This document shows, one piece after another, positions 50,314-59,674 of a stretch of DNA of 64,000 nucleotides. The translations under genes and the position numbers were made by a program. This DNA comes from Oscillospiraceae bacterium (GTDB taxonomy: Bacteria > Bacillota > Clostridia > Monoglobales > Monoglobaceae). Location of the stretch: positions 62,001 through 126,000 of the forward strand of contig SVKF01000003.1 in the NCBI GenBank assembly GCA_015068605.1. Direction: 5' to 3'. The notes under the pieces are model-generated. The model saw only the letters and a list, made by a program, of their open reading frames with translations, had not been told where the DNA came from and searched no databases. How positions within the stretch are numbered: position 1 is the first letter of the stretch; the number at the start of each line of letters is the position of its first letter.

Positions 50314-51777
50314 TTAATTGACCGCCCATTCCGTTATCATCTTTTCGTTATTCTTTTTATAGCCGTAGTATAAATGGCAGTCATAGATATAAATATTTCC
50401 CGAATTTTTGTTTTTACTGCAATATTCGTCTATTGCCGTTATCATCTGTCTGTTTGATATTTTCTCACCGGTTTTTACAAAATTTTTAAGCTCCATTTTG
50501 AAGCTGAGTAGCTTACCGTTTGATATAACAGCTTCGACCGCATGAGAATCTTTATTCTCCGCATATTCCATAATATGCCCGTTGATATAATAATCAAAGC
50601 ACAGCTTAATATCGCTTTGTTTGTCCTCGGAACATTCCATTTTCGTAAGTTTTATCTCGTAATCCGCATTTTTAATATCCGTGCCGGTTATTTCAAACAT
50701 TCCCAGTATTCTTTTTAGGGTAGCGGATACTGCAACATAAAGGGCGTTTGACTCTGTTTGAACAGTTCCTCCTGTTATATCTATCCCGTTTTCGGGTCCG
50801 TTTGCGTAAAATTCTATAATACCATCGGCGTTTAAAACAATGCGGCGGTCATCTGCAAGTAAAATTCTGGATTTTTCCGTATCACCATAGCTTCGCACCT
50901 CTCTTGAATCACAGCCGAAAATACTCATAACATTTCTCGACAATTCATTCTGCCCCACCTCCATCAGCTTATCCGAATAGCTTTCAGGCACCTTTGCCAG
51001 AAGAACCGGAGTTTCGATATTTACCATCGGAATTGTCAGCATAGAGCTAATCATAGTCGAGTTCCCCGTATAATTGTCAAGCTTTAGCTCATAGCCAAAG
51101 GCATAGTTTTTATCAACAACGTTTTCCAGAGAATTTATGGCTTCGTTAAGAGAATCTATGGGCATTGATGTATCGAAGCGCACTATCTTTTCGGTTTTAA
51201 TCTCTTTAACATAAATAATAGCTGTTTTCTGTTCGGGAAGCCCCGTAACAATCAGAACATCGGAAAACTCCGTAATGAAGTCACTGACCGGATTTTCGTT
51301 TATTTCCAGAAACTGCACCTGGAACAAAGGGTTTATATCTGCCGGAAAATGCAGAAGAACTGAATTTACGGAAAGCATATTTTTCCAAACGCTCACATCT
51401 GTTACAACTGACCCAGCCGTTGTCTTCCCATACATATTCTTAACAATCTCCATTGCAAAGGAGTTGACCTTAAGATAACGCTCCGTTGACGAATATAAGA
51501 TGTCTCTGTCCCCTTCTTTATTAACAACTATATATTCGGGGCTCATATATTCCCAGAAGGTCTTGGTTATATTTTCATCATCAATATCCGAGGGGTTTTG
51601 AAAAACTTCCTCTATGGTTGCTCCGCCAACTTCTTCTTTCTCAACACCGATATTCTGTGCACGAAAAACCACAGAGAACATCACAGCGGTTATCGCCAAA
51701 AGAATAAAAATCAATGCAGTCGACAAAATGTTCTGTCTTTTATCCGTTTTTGTCAAAAAAGAAAATATTTTTTTCAC
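50314..51777 (-). CDS. YycH-like protein
   Basis: Single N-terminal TM; position directly before the YycI-like gene; low-complexity similarity only. Confidence 0.45.
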   Translation of the reverse strand: MKKIFSFLTKTDKRQNILSTALIFILLAITAVMFSVVFRAQNIGVEKEEVGGATIEEVFQNPSDIDDENITKTFWEYMSPEYIVVNKEGDRDILYSSTERYLKVNSFAMEIVKNMYGKTTAGSVVTDVSVWKNMLSVNSVLLHFPADINPLFQVQFLEINENPVSDFITEFSDVLIVTGLPEQKTAIIYVKEIKTEKIVRFDTSMPIDSLNEAINSLENVVDKNYAFGYELKLDNYTGNSTMISSMLTIPMVNIETPVLLAKVPESYSDKLMEVGQNELSRNVMSIFGCDSREVRSYGDTEKSRILLADDRRIVLNADGIIEFYANGPENGIDITGGTVQTESNALYVAVSATLKRILGMFEITGTDIKNADYEIKLTKMECSEDKQSDIKLCFDYYINGHIMEYAENKDSHAVEAVISNGKLLSFKMELKNFVKTGEKISNRQMITAIDEYCSKNKNSGNIYIYDCHLYYGYKKNNEKMITEWAVN

Positions 51778-51846
51778 GCAACCGCTCCTCTCTTTATAAG
51801 ATTAAAAAGGACGACTCAAAAGCCGTCCTCTCAATTTCCGTTTATT

Positions 51847-52335
51847 TTAATATGCGCCCCAAGAACGTATAACATCTATAATGTTATAGTTATGCTTTAC
51901 AATGAAAAATTTTCCAATTTGAATCATATCATCTTTCTCGGCATAAATCATAAAGCTGTTTGCACCCTGCTCGAGATTAACCGTATTAAAAAATAATGTG
52001 GATTCCCCAATAGCACAGGACACACTCTGCTGCTGTGTTGCAACAACACCGTCTTCGCCAACCGTCGTAACCGTCTTATAAAGTTTCTCGTAAAGACCTG
52101 TATCAGCATTAAAATAGTATATGGTGACAACAGTCCCAACTTCGCCATAGCCGGAAATAACATAAGAATTGTCAAAAGTCAAATCCGTCGTTCCTTCAGG
52201 ATTTGTAACCGTTATTAACGCTTTCGTATTTCCAATCTCGTCCGGTGCCAAGCTATCAGGTGCAGCCGACACACTTATTCCGAATATTCCGATTATGGCG
52301 GCAAGTATTATTAAGCAACTTATCGTTTTCTTCAT
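51847..52335 (-). CDS. Secreted hypothetical protein
   Basis: Signal peptide MKKTISCLIILAAIIGIFGISVSAA; beta-rich domain. Confidence 0.7.
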   Translation of the reverse strand: MKKTISCLIILAAIIGIFGISVSAAPDSLAPDEIGNTKALITVTNPEGTTDLTFDNSYVISGYGEVGTVVTIYYFNADTGLYEKLYKTVTTVGEDGVVATQQQSVSCAIGESTLFFNTVNLEQGANSFMIYAEKDDMIQIGKFFIVKHNYNIIDVIRSWGAY

Positions 52336-52482
52336 AACATTACCTCCTTATTTATTATAAGCAATTCCCTCATAACAGGACACTACTCATCTTTCGTAAC
52401 AACAGTATACCACACTTATGTTACACAAATATTACAGGTATCTTACATTTATATAAATTATTCCAAATGTGGGAATTTAGCT

Positions 52483-53289
52483 TTATTTATCCTCTTTTTT
52501 ATCTTCTTCCAGTATTTTTTTGTGGGTATCGTAAATCTCTTCAACCCTCTCTCTTGAAAGCGTGGAGAGAAAACTGAAATTCTTTTCCAGGGATTCTCCG
52601 ATATATTCTATCCCTTCCTCGTATTGCCCGTTTTCCATAAGCAAAAGCCCATAACCGTAATATGGCTCCGGAAATGCCGGGTCCCTGTCTATAAGCTCTT
52701 CGTATAGCTCTGTCGCCTTCTCGGTTTCACCGCACAGAGCATAAGCCTCCGCTAAATTATCAACTATAACATCATCGTCGGAATTATATTCATATGCCTC
52801 AAGACAAAGCTTTAATGCCTTTTCCTTGTCCTTTTTTATTATGTAATAAAGACCCAGTGTCTCATATACAACAGATGTTTTATAGCCTTCCCCCATAATT
52901 TCCTCAAGTGCCTCAATCGCCTCATCTAATTGTCCGTCTTTCCACATAATAAGAGAATTTATGGACTTAAGCCTCTGTTTTTTCAGCTTATCGAGCTTTC
53001 CGCCCATGGAAGCCTTGTTCAAAATAACTCTCGCATCTTCAATATATCCGTTTTTTATGAAAAAATATCCGCAATTCAAAGTCGCATCAAAATTCATTTT
53101 TTCCATTTTCGCAGCTTTGCGATATAACCGTTCCGCCTTAGCCTTATCTCCTTTTGCCAAGGCGTTTGCCGCCATTCCAACAAGAATAGTCCCTCTTTTC
53201 AAAAACGAAAATACGGCAATAAATAAAATAACTAAAACAAATATAATTCTCAATATTTTCACCTCATGCTTGTTTCTTAATAAACGCAA
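52483..53289 (-). CDS. TPR repeat protein
   Basis: Repeated TPR-like units (AKAERLYRKAAKMEKMNFDATLNCGYFF, EKATELYEELIDRDPAFPEPYYGYGLLL). Confidence 0.85.
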   Translation of the reverse strand: MRLLRNKHEVKILRIIFVLVILFIAVFSFLKRGTILVGMAANALAKGDKAKAERLYRKAAKMEKMNFDATLNCGYFFIKNGYIEDARVILNKASMGGKLDKLKKQRLKSINSLIMWKDGQLDEAIEALEEIMGEGYKTSVVYETLGLYYIIKKDKEKALKLCLEAYEYNSDDDVIVDNLAEAYALCGETEKATELYEELIDRDPAFPEPYYGYGLLLMENGQYEEGIEYIGESLEKNFSFLSTLSRERVEEIYDTHKKILEEDKKEDK

Positions 53290-53404
53290 TATTTATATTA
53301 TAGTATAATTTTAAAATAAAATCAACCGCTTTTATGATTATTTTTCAAAAAAGGGTTGAAATCGAGAAAAATTTGTGTTATAATTATCAGGAAATTTTTA
53401 TTTC

Positions 53405-53480
53405 GCTGGTGTAGCACAGTTGGTAGTGCATTCGATTCGTAATCGAAAGGTCACGTGTTCAAGTCACGCCACCAGCTCCA
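53405..53480 (+). tRNA. tRNA-Thr(CGU), CCA encoded
   Basis: GCTGGTGTAGCACAGTTGGTAGTGCATTCGATTCGTAATCGAAAGGTCACGTGTTCAAGTCACGCCACCAGCTCCA. Confidence 0.96.
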
Positions 53481-53672
53481 AAAGCCCTGAGGTTTTCCTC
53501 GGGGCTTTTTATGTCGTGACGTGACGGAAGGAAAAAACGCTTTGCGTTTTATTGAATACCAAAATGCTGTTGCATTTTGCAATCCTTCGCTACCGACAAT
53601 TCACCGAATTGTCGGCTTAACACTCCGACGCCACCAGCTCCAAAAGCCTTGAGGTTTTCCTCGGGGCTTTTT
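53466..53672. repeat. 45-bp direct repeat of tRNA-Thr 3' end plus terminator flanking a 117-bp hairpin-rich insert
   Basis: 53466-53510 vs 53628-53672, one mismatch. Confidence 0.85.
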
Positions 53673-54044
53673 GTTGCCCAAATCTTATTTTATTTTGACA
53701 AGGTTTTAGTGGTGGAGTGGAAGTTAAACTTGAAAAAAGTAAAAAAATAATATTTCCCAAAAACAAACAAAGTTCATTTTTGGGAAATAGAAATCGGGTA
53801 ACTATGCTTATTGCGGAAATTATCAAAAAAATTTATTTTTTCTTAAAATTGACTTTTGGTTGAAATCTCAACCAAAACATTAAATTGAGTATATTTTCCC
53901 TGAAAAAAACTTTTTTTCTGGTTATTGACATACGTAAAAAAATCAATTATAATAGGTTATGTAATAAAGATTGCTTATGCAATCCGGCACAAATCTTATG
54001 GTAAAAATATAAGGTTGGTGGTCGAATGGTTAAAATTAAATAAA

Positions 54045-54132
54045 AACGGGAGCTTGTATTACAGGCTGAGAGGAAGGTGTGACCTTCGACCGAGAACCTG
54101 ATTTGGATAATGCCAACGTAGGGATGCCGAAA
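54045..54132 (+). promoter_or_regulatory. TPP riboswitch (THI-box)
   Basis: GGCTGAGAGGAAGGTGTGACCTTCGACCGAGAACCTGATTTGGATAATGCCAACGTAGGGA. Confidence 0.97.
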
Positions 54133-54162
54133 CATTTTGTTTTAGGAAAACTTAAGTTTACT

Positions 54163-54193
54163 TAGGAGTTACCAAATCGGTAGCTCTTTTTTT
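54163..54193 (+). terminator. TPP riboswitch terminator
   Basis: GAGTTACC-aaatc-GGTAGCTC-T7. Confidence 0.8.
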
Positions 54194-54316
54194 CTTATGG
54201 GAAAGACACAGTTTGGTTTCCTATAAGAAGATTTAATTATAGTTTCGGGAGGTGAATTTTGCATCCGATAAAATCGGACGGATATTTGGCGAGCGCCTTT
54301 TGTCTTGTATTTTGCG

Positions 54317-54392
54317 ATGGGAACCCGTGTTTCGGGGTGAGAGGAGAAAATTAATTCTCGACCGAGCAAGGCATTTGCCTTGTATAATAACA
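54317..54392 (+). promoter_or_regulatory. Half-TPP-like second aptamer candidate (possible HMP-PP/thiS-type or riboswitch remnant)
   Basis: GGGAACCCGTGTTTCGGGGTGAGAGGAGAAAATTAATTCTCGACCGAG matches TPP 5' half including re-formed P3; 3' sensor arm absent. Confidence 0.5.
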
Positions 54393-54411
54393 AGAAAAGA
54401 GGAATTTAAAA

Positions 54412-55122
54412 ATGACTGATTCAAAAAACATACTTAAAATGATTGTACTTTCAATGCTTATAGCTCTCGGTGTGGTTATATCCCCAATACTTCGAGTTGA
54501 GGGAATGTGCCCAATGGCGCACTTTATCAATATCGTATGCTCCGTTTTTTTAGGACCGTGGTATTCACTTTTGTGTGCAACACTTATCGGAATTATCCGT
54601 ATGTCCATAATGGGAATCCCACCGATTGCGTTGACCGGGGCAATATTTGGTGCATTTTTGTCAGGTGCTTTTTACCGCATATCCAAGGGTAAAATTATCT
54701 TTGCCGTAATTGGTGAAATCATCGGAACGGGGATTATCGGAGCTGTTGTTTCATATCCCGTTATGAATTTCATCTGGGGAAAAGAAGGGCTTGGCTGGTT
54801 ATTTTATGTTCCGTCCTTTATATGCGGAACACTTATCGGCGGCAGCATCGCCTATGTCTTTTTGCGAAAACTCGCTGATACCGGAGTCCTCCCCCAAATA
54901 CAAAATATGCTTCTTTCAAAAAGCTATCAGGACAAAAGCGGTTTGCTCTCAAACACATTGGTGATTGCGTCCTTTGGAGGGATACTTTTTGTTGTAACAG
55001 GGATTTCTTCGGGAATATTTAACCTCACAGCCCCCGTGTTTGATGTGTTGCCTTATGTGTCTCTCACCGTTTGTGCAGGCACAGCAATTATTTATTATAT
55101 TTTGAAGAAGGTGAAAAAATGA
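54412..55122 (+). CDS. thiW: ECF transporter S component ThiW
   Basis: Multi-TM; TPP riboswitch; thi operon; RVEGMCPMAHFINIVCSVFLGPWYSLLCATLIG. Confidence 0.93.
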   Translation: MTDSKNILKMIVLSMLIALGVVISPILRVEGMCPMAHFINIVCSVFLGPWYSLLCATLIGIIRMSIMGIPPIALTGAIFGAFLSGAFYRISKGKIIFAVIGEIIGTGIIGAVVSYPVMNFIWGKEGLGWLFYVPSFICGTLIGGSIAYVFLRKLADTGVLPQIQNMLLSKSYQDKSGLLSNTLVIASFGGILFVVTGISSGIFNLTAPVFDVLPYVSLTVCAGTAIIYYILKKVKK

Positions 55123-55916
55123 CAGATAAAGCTTGTGAAATACTTAATCTTGTCAGAACACAAAAGCCGCTTATTCATTGTATAACAAACCCCATATCCA
55201 TAAACCAATGCGCAAATGCAATACTTGCAGTCGGAGCGAAACCAATTATGGCAGAACACCCGAAAGAGGTATGCGAAATAACCGCCTCATCTGATGCTCT
55301 GATGCTTAATATTGGCAATATTACGGATGCAAGACAGCGCTCTGTTTTGCTCTCTATGAAAACAGCGGAAGAAAAAAACATCCCTGTTTTGTTAGATGTT
55401 GTGGGAGTAGCCTGTTCAAAATTCAGACGAGAATACACATTAAACCTTCTTAATAGGTTTACGCCCTCTGTAATAAAAGGAAATTATTCGGAAATTAAGG
55501 CGTTGTATGACGAGGGATATTCTTCCTTGGGAGTTGATGCCGAGCCTTCAATTAGAGCGGATAATATTTTAAAGGTAGCTATAAAACTTGCAAATAATTA
55601 TAAAGCTGTTATTCTCGCCACCGGGGAAATTGATGTGATAACAAACGGGGAGAGAGCTGTTTTTATAAGGAACGGAACACCTCATCTTGCAGCTGTCACA
55701 GGAACGGGATGTATGCTGGGGAGTCTGTGTGCCGCTTTTATGACGAACGCAACTCCTATGGAGGCAAGTGTTTTTGCTTGTTGCTATCTGGGGATTTGCG
55801 GAGAGCTTTCCAAAACCGATAAGGGGAGCGGAAGCTTTATGGTGAATTTGATGGACAGACTCTCAACCCTTGACGGAAAAGAAATATTAAAATATTCAGA
55901 TATTGAGGAAAAATAA
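55119..55916 (+). CDS. thiM: Hydroxyethylthiazole kinase
   Basis: HCITNPISINQCANAILAVGAKPIMAEHP; GTGCMLGSL; ATGA overlap with thiW. Confidence 0.96.
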   Translation: MTDKACEILNLVRTQKPLIHCITNPISINQCANAILAVGAKPIMAEHPKEVCEITASSDALMLNIGNITDARQRSVLLSMKTAEEKNIPVLLDVVGVACSKFRREYTLNLLNRFTPSVIKGNYSEIKALYDEGYSSLGVDAEPSIRADNILKVAIKLANNYKAVILATGEIDVITNGERAVFIRNGTPHLAAVTGTGCMLGSLCAAFMTNATPMEASVFACCYLGICGELSKTDKGSGSFMVNLMDRLSTLDGKEILKYSDIEEK

Positions 55917-55917
55917 A

Positions 55918-56550
55918 ATGAACTTAAATACAAAACTATATTTTATAACCGACAGCACCGGATTTTCGGAAGAGGAATTTTTATATCGCATAGAAGAAGC
56001 TATAAAAGGCGGTGCAACCATTTTGCAACTTCGTGAAAAGGTGAAAACCACATGGGAATATATAGACCTTGCCGAAAATGTGCATAAGCTTACAAAAAAG
56101 TATAATGTTCCGCTTATAATTGATGACCGTGTGGATGTTGCTCTGGCTGTAGGGGCGGAGGGGGTTCATGTGGGACAAAGTGATATGCCTGTTTGGTTAG
56201 CAAGAAAACTTATGGGTAACGATAAAATTATAGGTGCGACCGCAAAGACGGTTCTCAGGGCAAAAGAAGCTTATGAACAAGGGGCAGACTACCTCGGTGT
56301 CGGTGCAATTTATCCCACTTTGACAAAGGTTAAAACGGTATTGACCTCAAGGGAAACTCTTATGGATATTTGCAAAGCCGTGCCAATTCCCGTAAACGCT
56401 ATCGGAGGCATAAACAAGGATAATATCAATGCTTTAAAAGGAGTCCCGATTGCAGGGATTTGCGTTGTATCTGCAATTATGAAAGCTGATAATCCAAAAC
56501 TGGCAACATTGGAGCTTATTAAAAGAGAAAAGGAGCTTGGATTATGGTGA
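55918..56550 (+). CDS. thiE: Thiamine phosphate synthase
   Basis: GATILQLREK, GVHVGQSDMP, GVGAIYPTLTK. Confidence 0.96.
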   Translation: MNLNTKLYFITDSTGFSEEEFLYRIEEAIKGGATILQLREKVKTTWEYIDLAENVHKLTKKYNVPLIIDDRVDVALAVGAEGVHVGQSDMPVWLARKLMGNDKIIGATAKTVLRAKEAYEQGADYLGVGAIYPTLTKVKTVLTSRETLMDICKAVPIPVNAIGGINKDNINALKGVPIAGICVVSAIMKADNPKLATLELIKREKELGLW

Positions 56551-57347
56551 AAATCAGAAAAATGAAAACAGCATTAACTATCGCAGGGAGCGACTCGAGC
56601 GGTGGCGCAGGTATTCAGGCGGATATTAAAACCATGACAATGAATGGGGTTTATGCTATGAGTGTCATAACGGCACTTACCGCCCAAAACACTCTTGGAG
56701 TCAAAGCAATCCGGGAAACCGACCCCGAATTTTTGGAAGAGCAAATTGATGCCGTATTTGAGGATATTTTTCCCGACAGTGTGAAAATCGGAATGGTTGC
56801 AACCGCCGAACTCGTCAGAGTAATAGCAGACAGATTGAAATTTTACGGTGCAAAAAACATTGTTATAGACCCCGTAATGGTTGCAACAAGCGGTTCGTCG
56901 CTTATAAAAAATGATGCAGTAAAGACCTTGTGTGAAGAGCTTTTGCCCTTGGCAACACTTGTCACGCCAAACATACCGGAGGCAGAAATTATGTCCGGCT
57001 TTAAAATCTCCTCAGAAGAAGATATGCTTAAGGCGGCAAAGTATATCGGGGACAGATATGGGTGCAATGTTCTTTTGAAAGGCGGACATAATATAAATGA
57101 TGCAAACGACCTTTTATATGAAGCCGGTAAGCTTATATGGTTTGACGGGAGAAGAATTGACAACCCGAACACCCACGGAACGGGATGCACCTTATCCTCT
57201 GCCATAGCCTCCAATCTTGCCAAGGGGTTTAACCTTTCCGACTCGGTAAAATATGCAAAAGAATATATATCCGCCGCCCTTTCAAAAGGTCTTGATTTAG
57301 GTAGCGGCTCAGGACCTTTAATGCATAACTTTGCGTTAATCAAATGA
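56544..57347 (+). CDS. thiD: Hydroxymethylpyrimidine/phosphomethylpyrimidine kinase
   Basis: TIAGSDSSGGAGIQADIKT; NTHGTGCTLSSAIAS. Confidence 0.97.
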   Translation: MVKIRKMKTALTIAGSDSSGGAGIQADIKTMTMNGVYAMSVITALTAQNTLGVKAIRETDPEFLEEQIDAVFEDIFPDSVKIGMVATAELVRVIADRLKFYGAKNIVIDPVMVATSGSSLIKNDAVKTLCEELLPLATLVTPNIPEAEIMSGFKISSEEDMLKAAKYIGDRYGCNVLLKGGHNINDANDLLYEAGKLIWFDGRRIDNPNTHGTGCTLSSAIASNLAKGFNLSDSVKYAKEYISAALSKGLDLGSGSGPLMHNFALIK

Positions 57348-57536
57348 TGATAACGCAAGCTGTCAGGCTGTGTAGGTTTATGGGACAGGTCAGTATGGAA
57401 CAAAAGATATCCACCCCAAAAACGCCGATGATTAGGATTTGTTAAAAAATAACTAATTTATAATAAAACTATTGCAAAATGGAAAAAATTATGTTATAAT
57501 TAATCCAAATTGAAAATTTTTAAGGAGGTTATATAT

Positions 57537-59303
57537 ATGACAAACAATAAGAAAGTTTTGGCATGGCTTGACGAGATGGCAAAAATGTGTCAGCCTGACC
57601 AAATCGTATGGATTGACGGAAGCGAAGAACAGCTTGAAGATCTCCGCGCAGAAGCAGTTGCTTCAGGTGAAATGATAAAGCTTAACCAGGAGAAGCTTCC
57701 GGGCTGTTATTATCACAGAACTGCTGAAAATGATGTTGCACGTGTTGAGGACAGAACATTTATCTGTACTCCTACAAAGGAAGAAGCCGGTCCAATCAAT
57801 AACTGGATGGACCCTCAGGAAATGTATGCAAAGCTTTCAAAGCTTTATGAAGGCTCAATGAAGGGCAGAACAATGTATGTTATCCCATATTCAATGGGTC
57901 CTGTTGGCTCTCCGTTCTCAAAGATTGGGGTTGAGCTTACAGACAGCATCTATGTTGTTCTTAATATGGCTATAATGACAAGAATCGGTAAGGCTGTTAT
58001 CGATGCTCTCGGTGATGGCGATTTCGTTAAGTGTCTCCATGCTAAAAAAGATGTAAATCCTGAAGAAAGATATATCGTTCATTTTCCACAGGATGACACA
58101 ATCTGGTCAATTAACTCAGCTTATGGCGGAAACGTTCTTCTCGGTAAGAAATGTTTTGCGCTCCGTATCGCATCTTACCTCGGTAAGAACGAAGGCTGGA
58201 TGGCTGAACATATGCTTATCCTCGGTCTTGAAAATCCAAAGGGTGAAGTTAAATATATCTGTGCCGCATTCCCATCAGCTTGCGGTAAGACAAATCTTGC
58301 TATGCTTATTCCGCCGGAAGGTCTTAAGGCTCAGGGATATAAGGTTTGGACAGTTGGCGATGATATAGCTTGGATAAGAGTTGGTGAGGACGGCAGACTT
58401 TATGCTGTTAACCCTGAAGCAGGTTTCTTCGGTGTTGCTCCGGGAACAAGTGTTAAGACAAACTTTAACGCATTAGAATCAACAAAGAAGAATACAATTT
58501 TTACAAATGTTGCAATTAATAACGATGATATGACTGTTTGGTGGGAAGGTCTTGATAAGAATCCGCCTGAAAACGCAACAGACTGGCTCGGTAATAAGTG
58601 TAACGGTAAGGAATATATGGCTGAAGGCAAGAAGCTTGCTCATCCAAACTCAAGATTTACAGCTCCGGCTATCAACTGCCCATGTATTTCTTCTGAATTT
58701 GAAAATCCGAACGGTGTTCCGATTTCTGCTATCGTATTCGGCGGAAGAAGAGCAAAGACTGCTCCGCTGGTATACCAGGCTCGTGACTGGAACCACGGTG
58801 TATTCGTTGGTGCAACAATGGCATCTGAAACAACAGCGGCTGCGGCAGGTACTGTGGGCGTTGTAAGACGTGACCCAATGGCTATGCGTCCGTTTGTTGG
58901 CTATAATATGGCTGATTACTTCCAGCATTGGTATGATATGGGTAAGAAGATTTCCAACCCACCGCAGATATTCAATGTAAACTGGTTCAGACTTGATGAC
59001 GAAGGCAACTTTATGTGGCCGGGATTTGGTGACAATATGCGTGTTCTTAACTGGATTATCGACAGATGTGAAGGTAAGGTTGACGCTGTTGAAACCCCAA
59101 TCGGTTTTGTTCCAAACAAGGAAGACCTTGACCTTGACGGTCTTGATATTGATGATGCAGCTTTAACAGAGCTTCTTTCAATCGACAAGGATGTTTGGAA
59201 GGACGAGGTTAAGCAGCAGAGAGAATTCTTTGCTCAGTTCGGCGACAGACTTCCGAAGGAAATCGTTGACAGCATGAATGACCTCGAAAACAGACTTGGT
59301 TAA
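57537..59303 (+). CDS. pckG: Phosphoenolpyruvate carboxykinase (GTP)
   Basis: AAFPSACGKTNLAML kinase-1a; ATG at 57537 after AAGGAGG. Confidence 0.97.
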   Translation: MTNNKKVLAWLDEMAKMCQPDQIVWIDGSEEQLEDLRAEAVASGEMIKLNQEKLPGCYYHRTAENDVARVEDRTFICTPTKEEAGPINNWMDPQEMYAKLSKLYEGSMKGRTMYVIPYSMGPVGSPFSKIGVELTDSIYVVLNMAIMTRIGKAVIDALGDGDFVKCLHAKKDVNPEERYIVHFPQDDTIWSINSAYGGNVLLGKKCFALRIASYLGKNEGWMAEHMLILGLENPKGEVKYICAAFPSACGKTNLAMLIPPEGLKAQGYKVWTVGDDIAWIRVGEDGRLYAVNPEAGFFGVAPGTSVKTNFNALESTKKNTIFTNVAINNDDMTVWWEGLDKNPPENATDWLGNKCNGKEYMAEGKKLAHPNSRFTAPAINCPCISSEFENPNGVPISAIVFGGRRAKTAPLVYQARDWNHGVFVGATMASETTAAAAGTVGVVRRDPMAMRPFVGYNMADYFQHWYDMGKKISNPPQIFNVNWFRLDDEGNFMWPGFGDNMRVLNWIIDRCEGKVDAVETPIGFVPNKEDLDLDGLDIDDAALTELLSIDKDVWKDEVKQQREFFAQFGDRLPKEIVDSMNDLENRLG

Positions 59304-59411
59304 TTTTAATAGAATAAAGCAGACGTCTAAAAACGCAGGTATATTTTGCGAAATCGTTTTTGTCGGCGTACGGTGGTACGGTAGAGAACGATTTCACGAA
59401 AAGCAAGCAAC

Positions 59412-59448
59412 AGCAAGGAAAACTCGATGTTTTCTTTGCTGTTTTAAT
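59412..59448 (+). terminator. Intrinsic terminator
   Basis: AACAGCAAGGAAAAC-tcgat-GTTTTCTTTGCTGTT-TT. Confidence 0.75.
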
Positions 59449-59543
59449 GTAATTTTATGCGGAAAGTCAAGAATATCTGCCTTTTCAATTTTCCTTTTGT
59501 ATATTTTTTGCTTGCGGTAGAACAAGTTTTTCGACAGTCTGAA

Positions 59544-59580
59544 ACGGTGCAGTTTTGAAATGAACTGCACCGTTTTTATC
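59544..59580 (+). terminator. Intrinsic terminator
   Basis: AACGGTGCAGTT-ttgaaatg-AACTGCACCGTT-TTTAT. Confidence 0.8.
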
Positions 59581-59674
59581 TTTGTGCATAAGAAAATTGA
59601 CATAATTTTTAATTTGCTTGATTTTTCCAATGTATTGTGATATTATCAATATTAAGATATAAAAAGGAGGAAAA

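Noticed and set aside
59325-59395. AAAAACG...CGTTTTT pairing downstream of pckG as a fifth RNA family copy
   Set aside because: No promoter, no closing helix around it and wrong order of elements; likely 3' UTR/terminator sequence.
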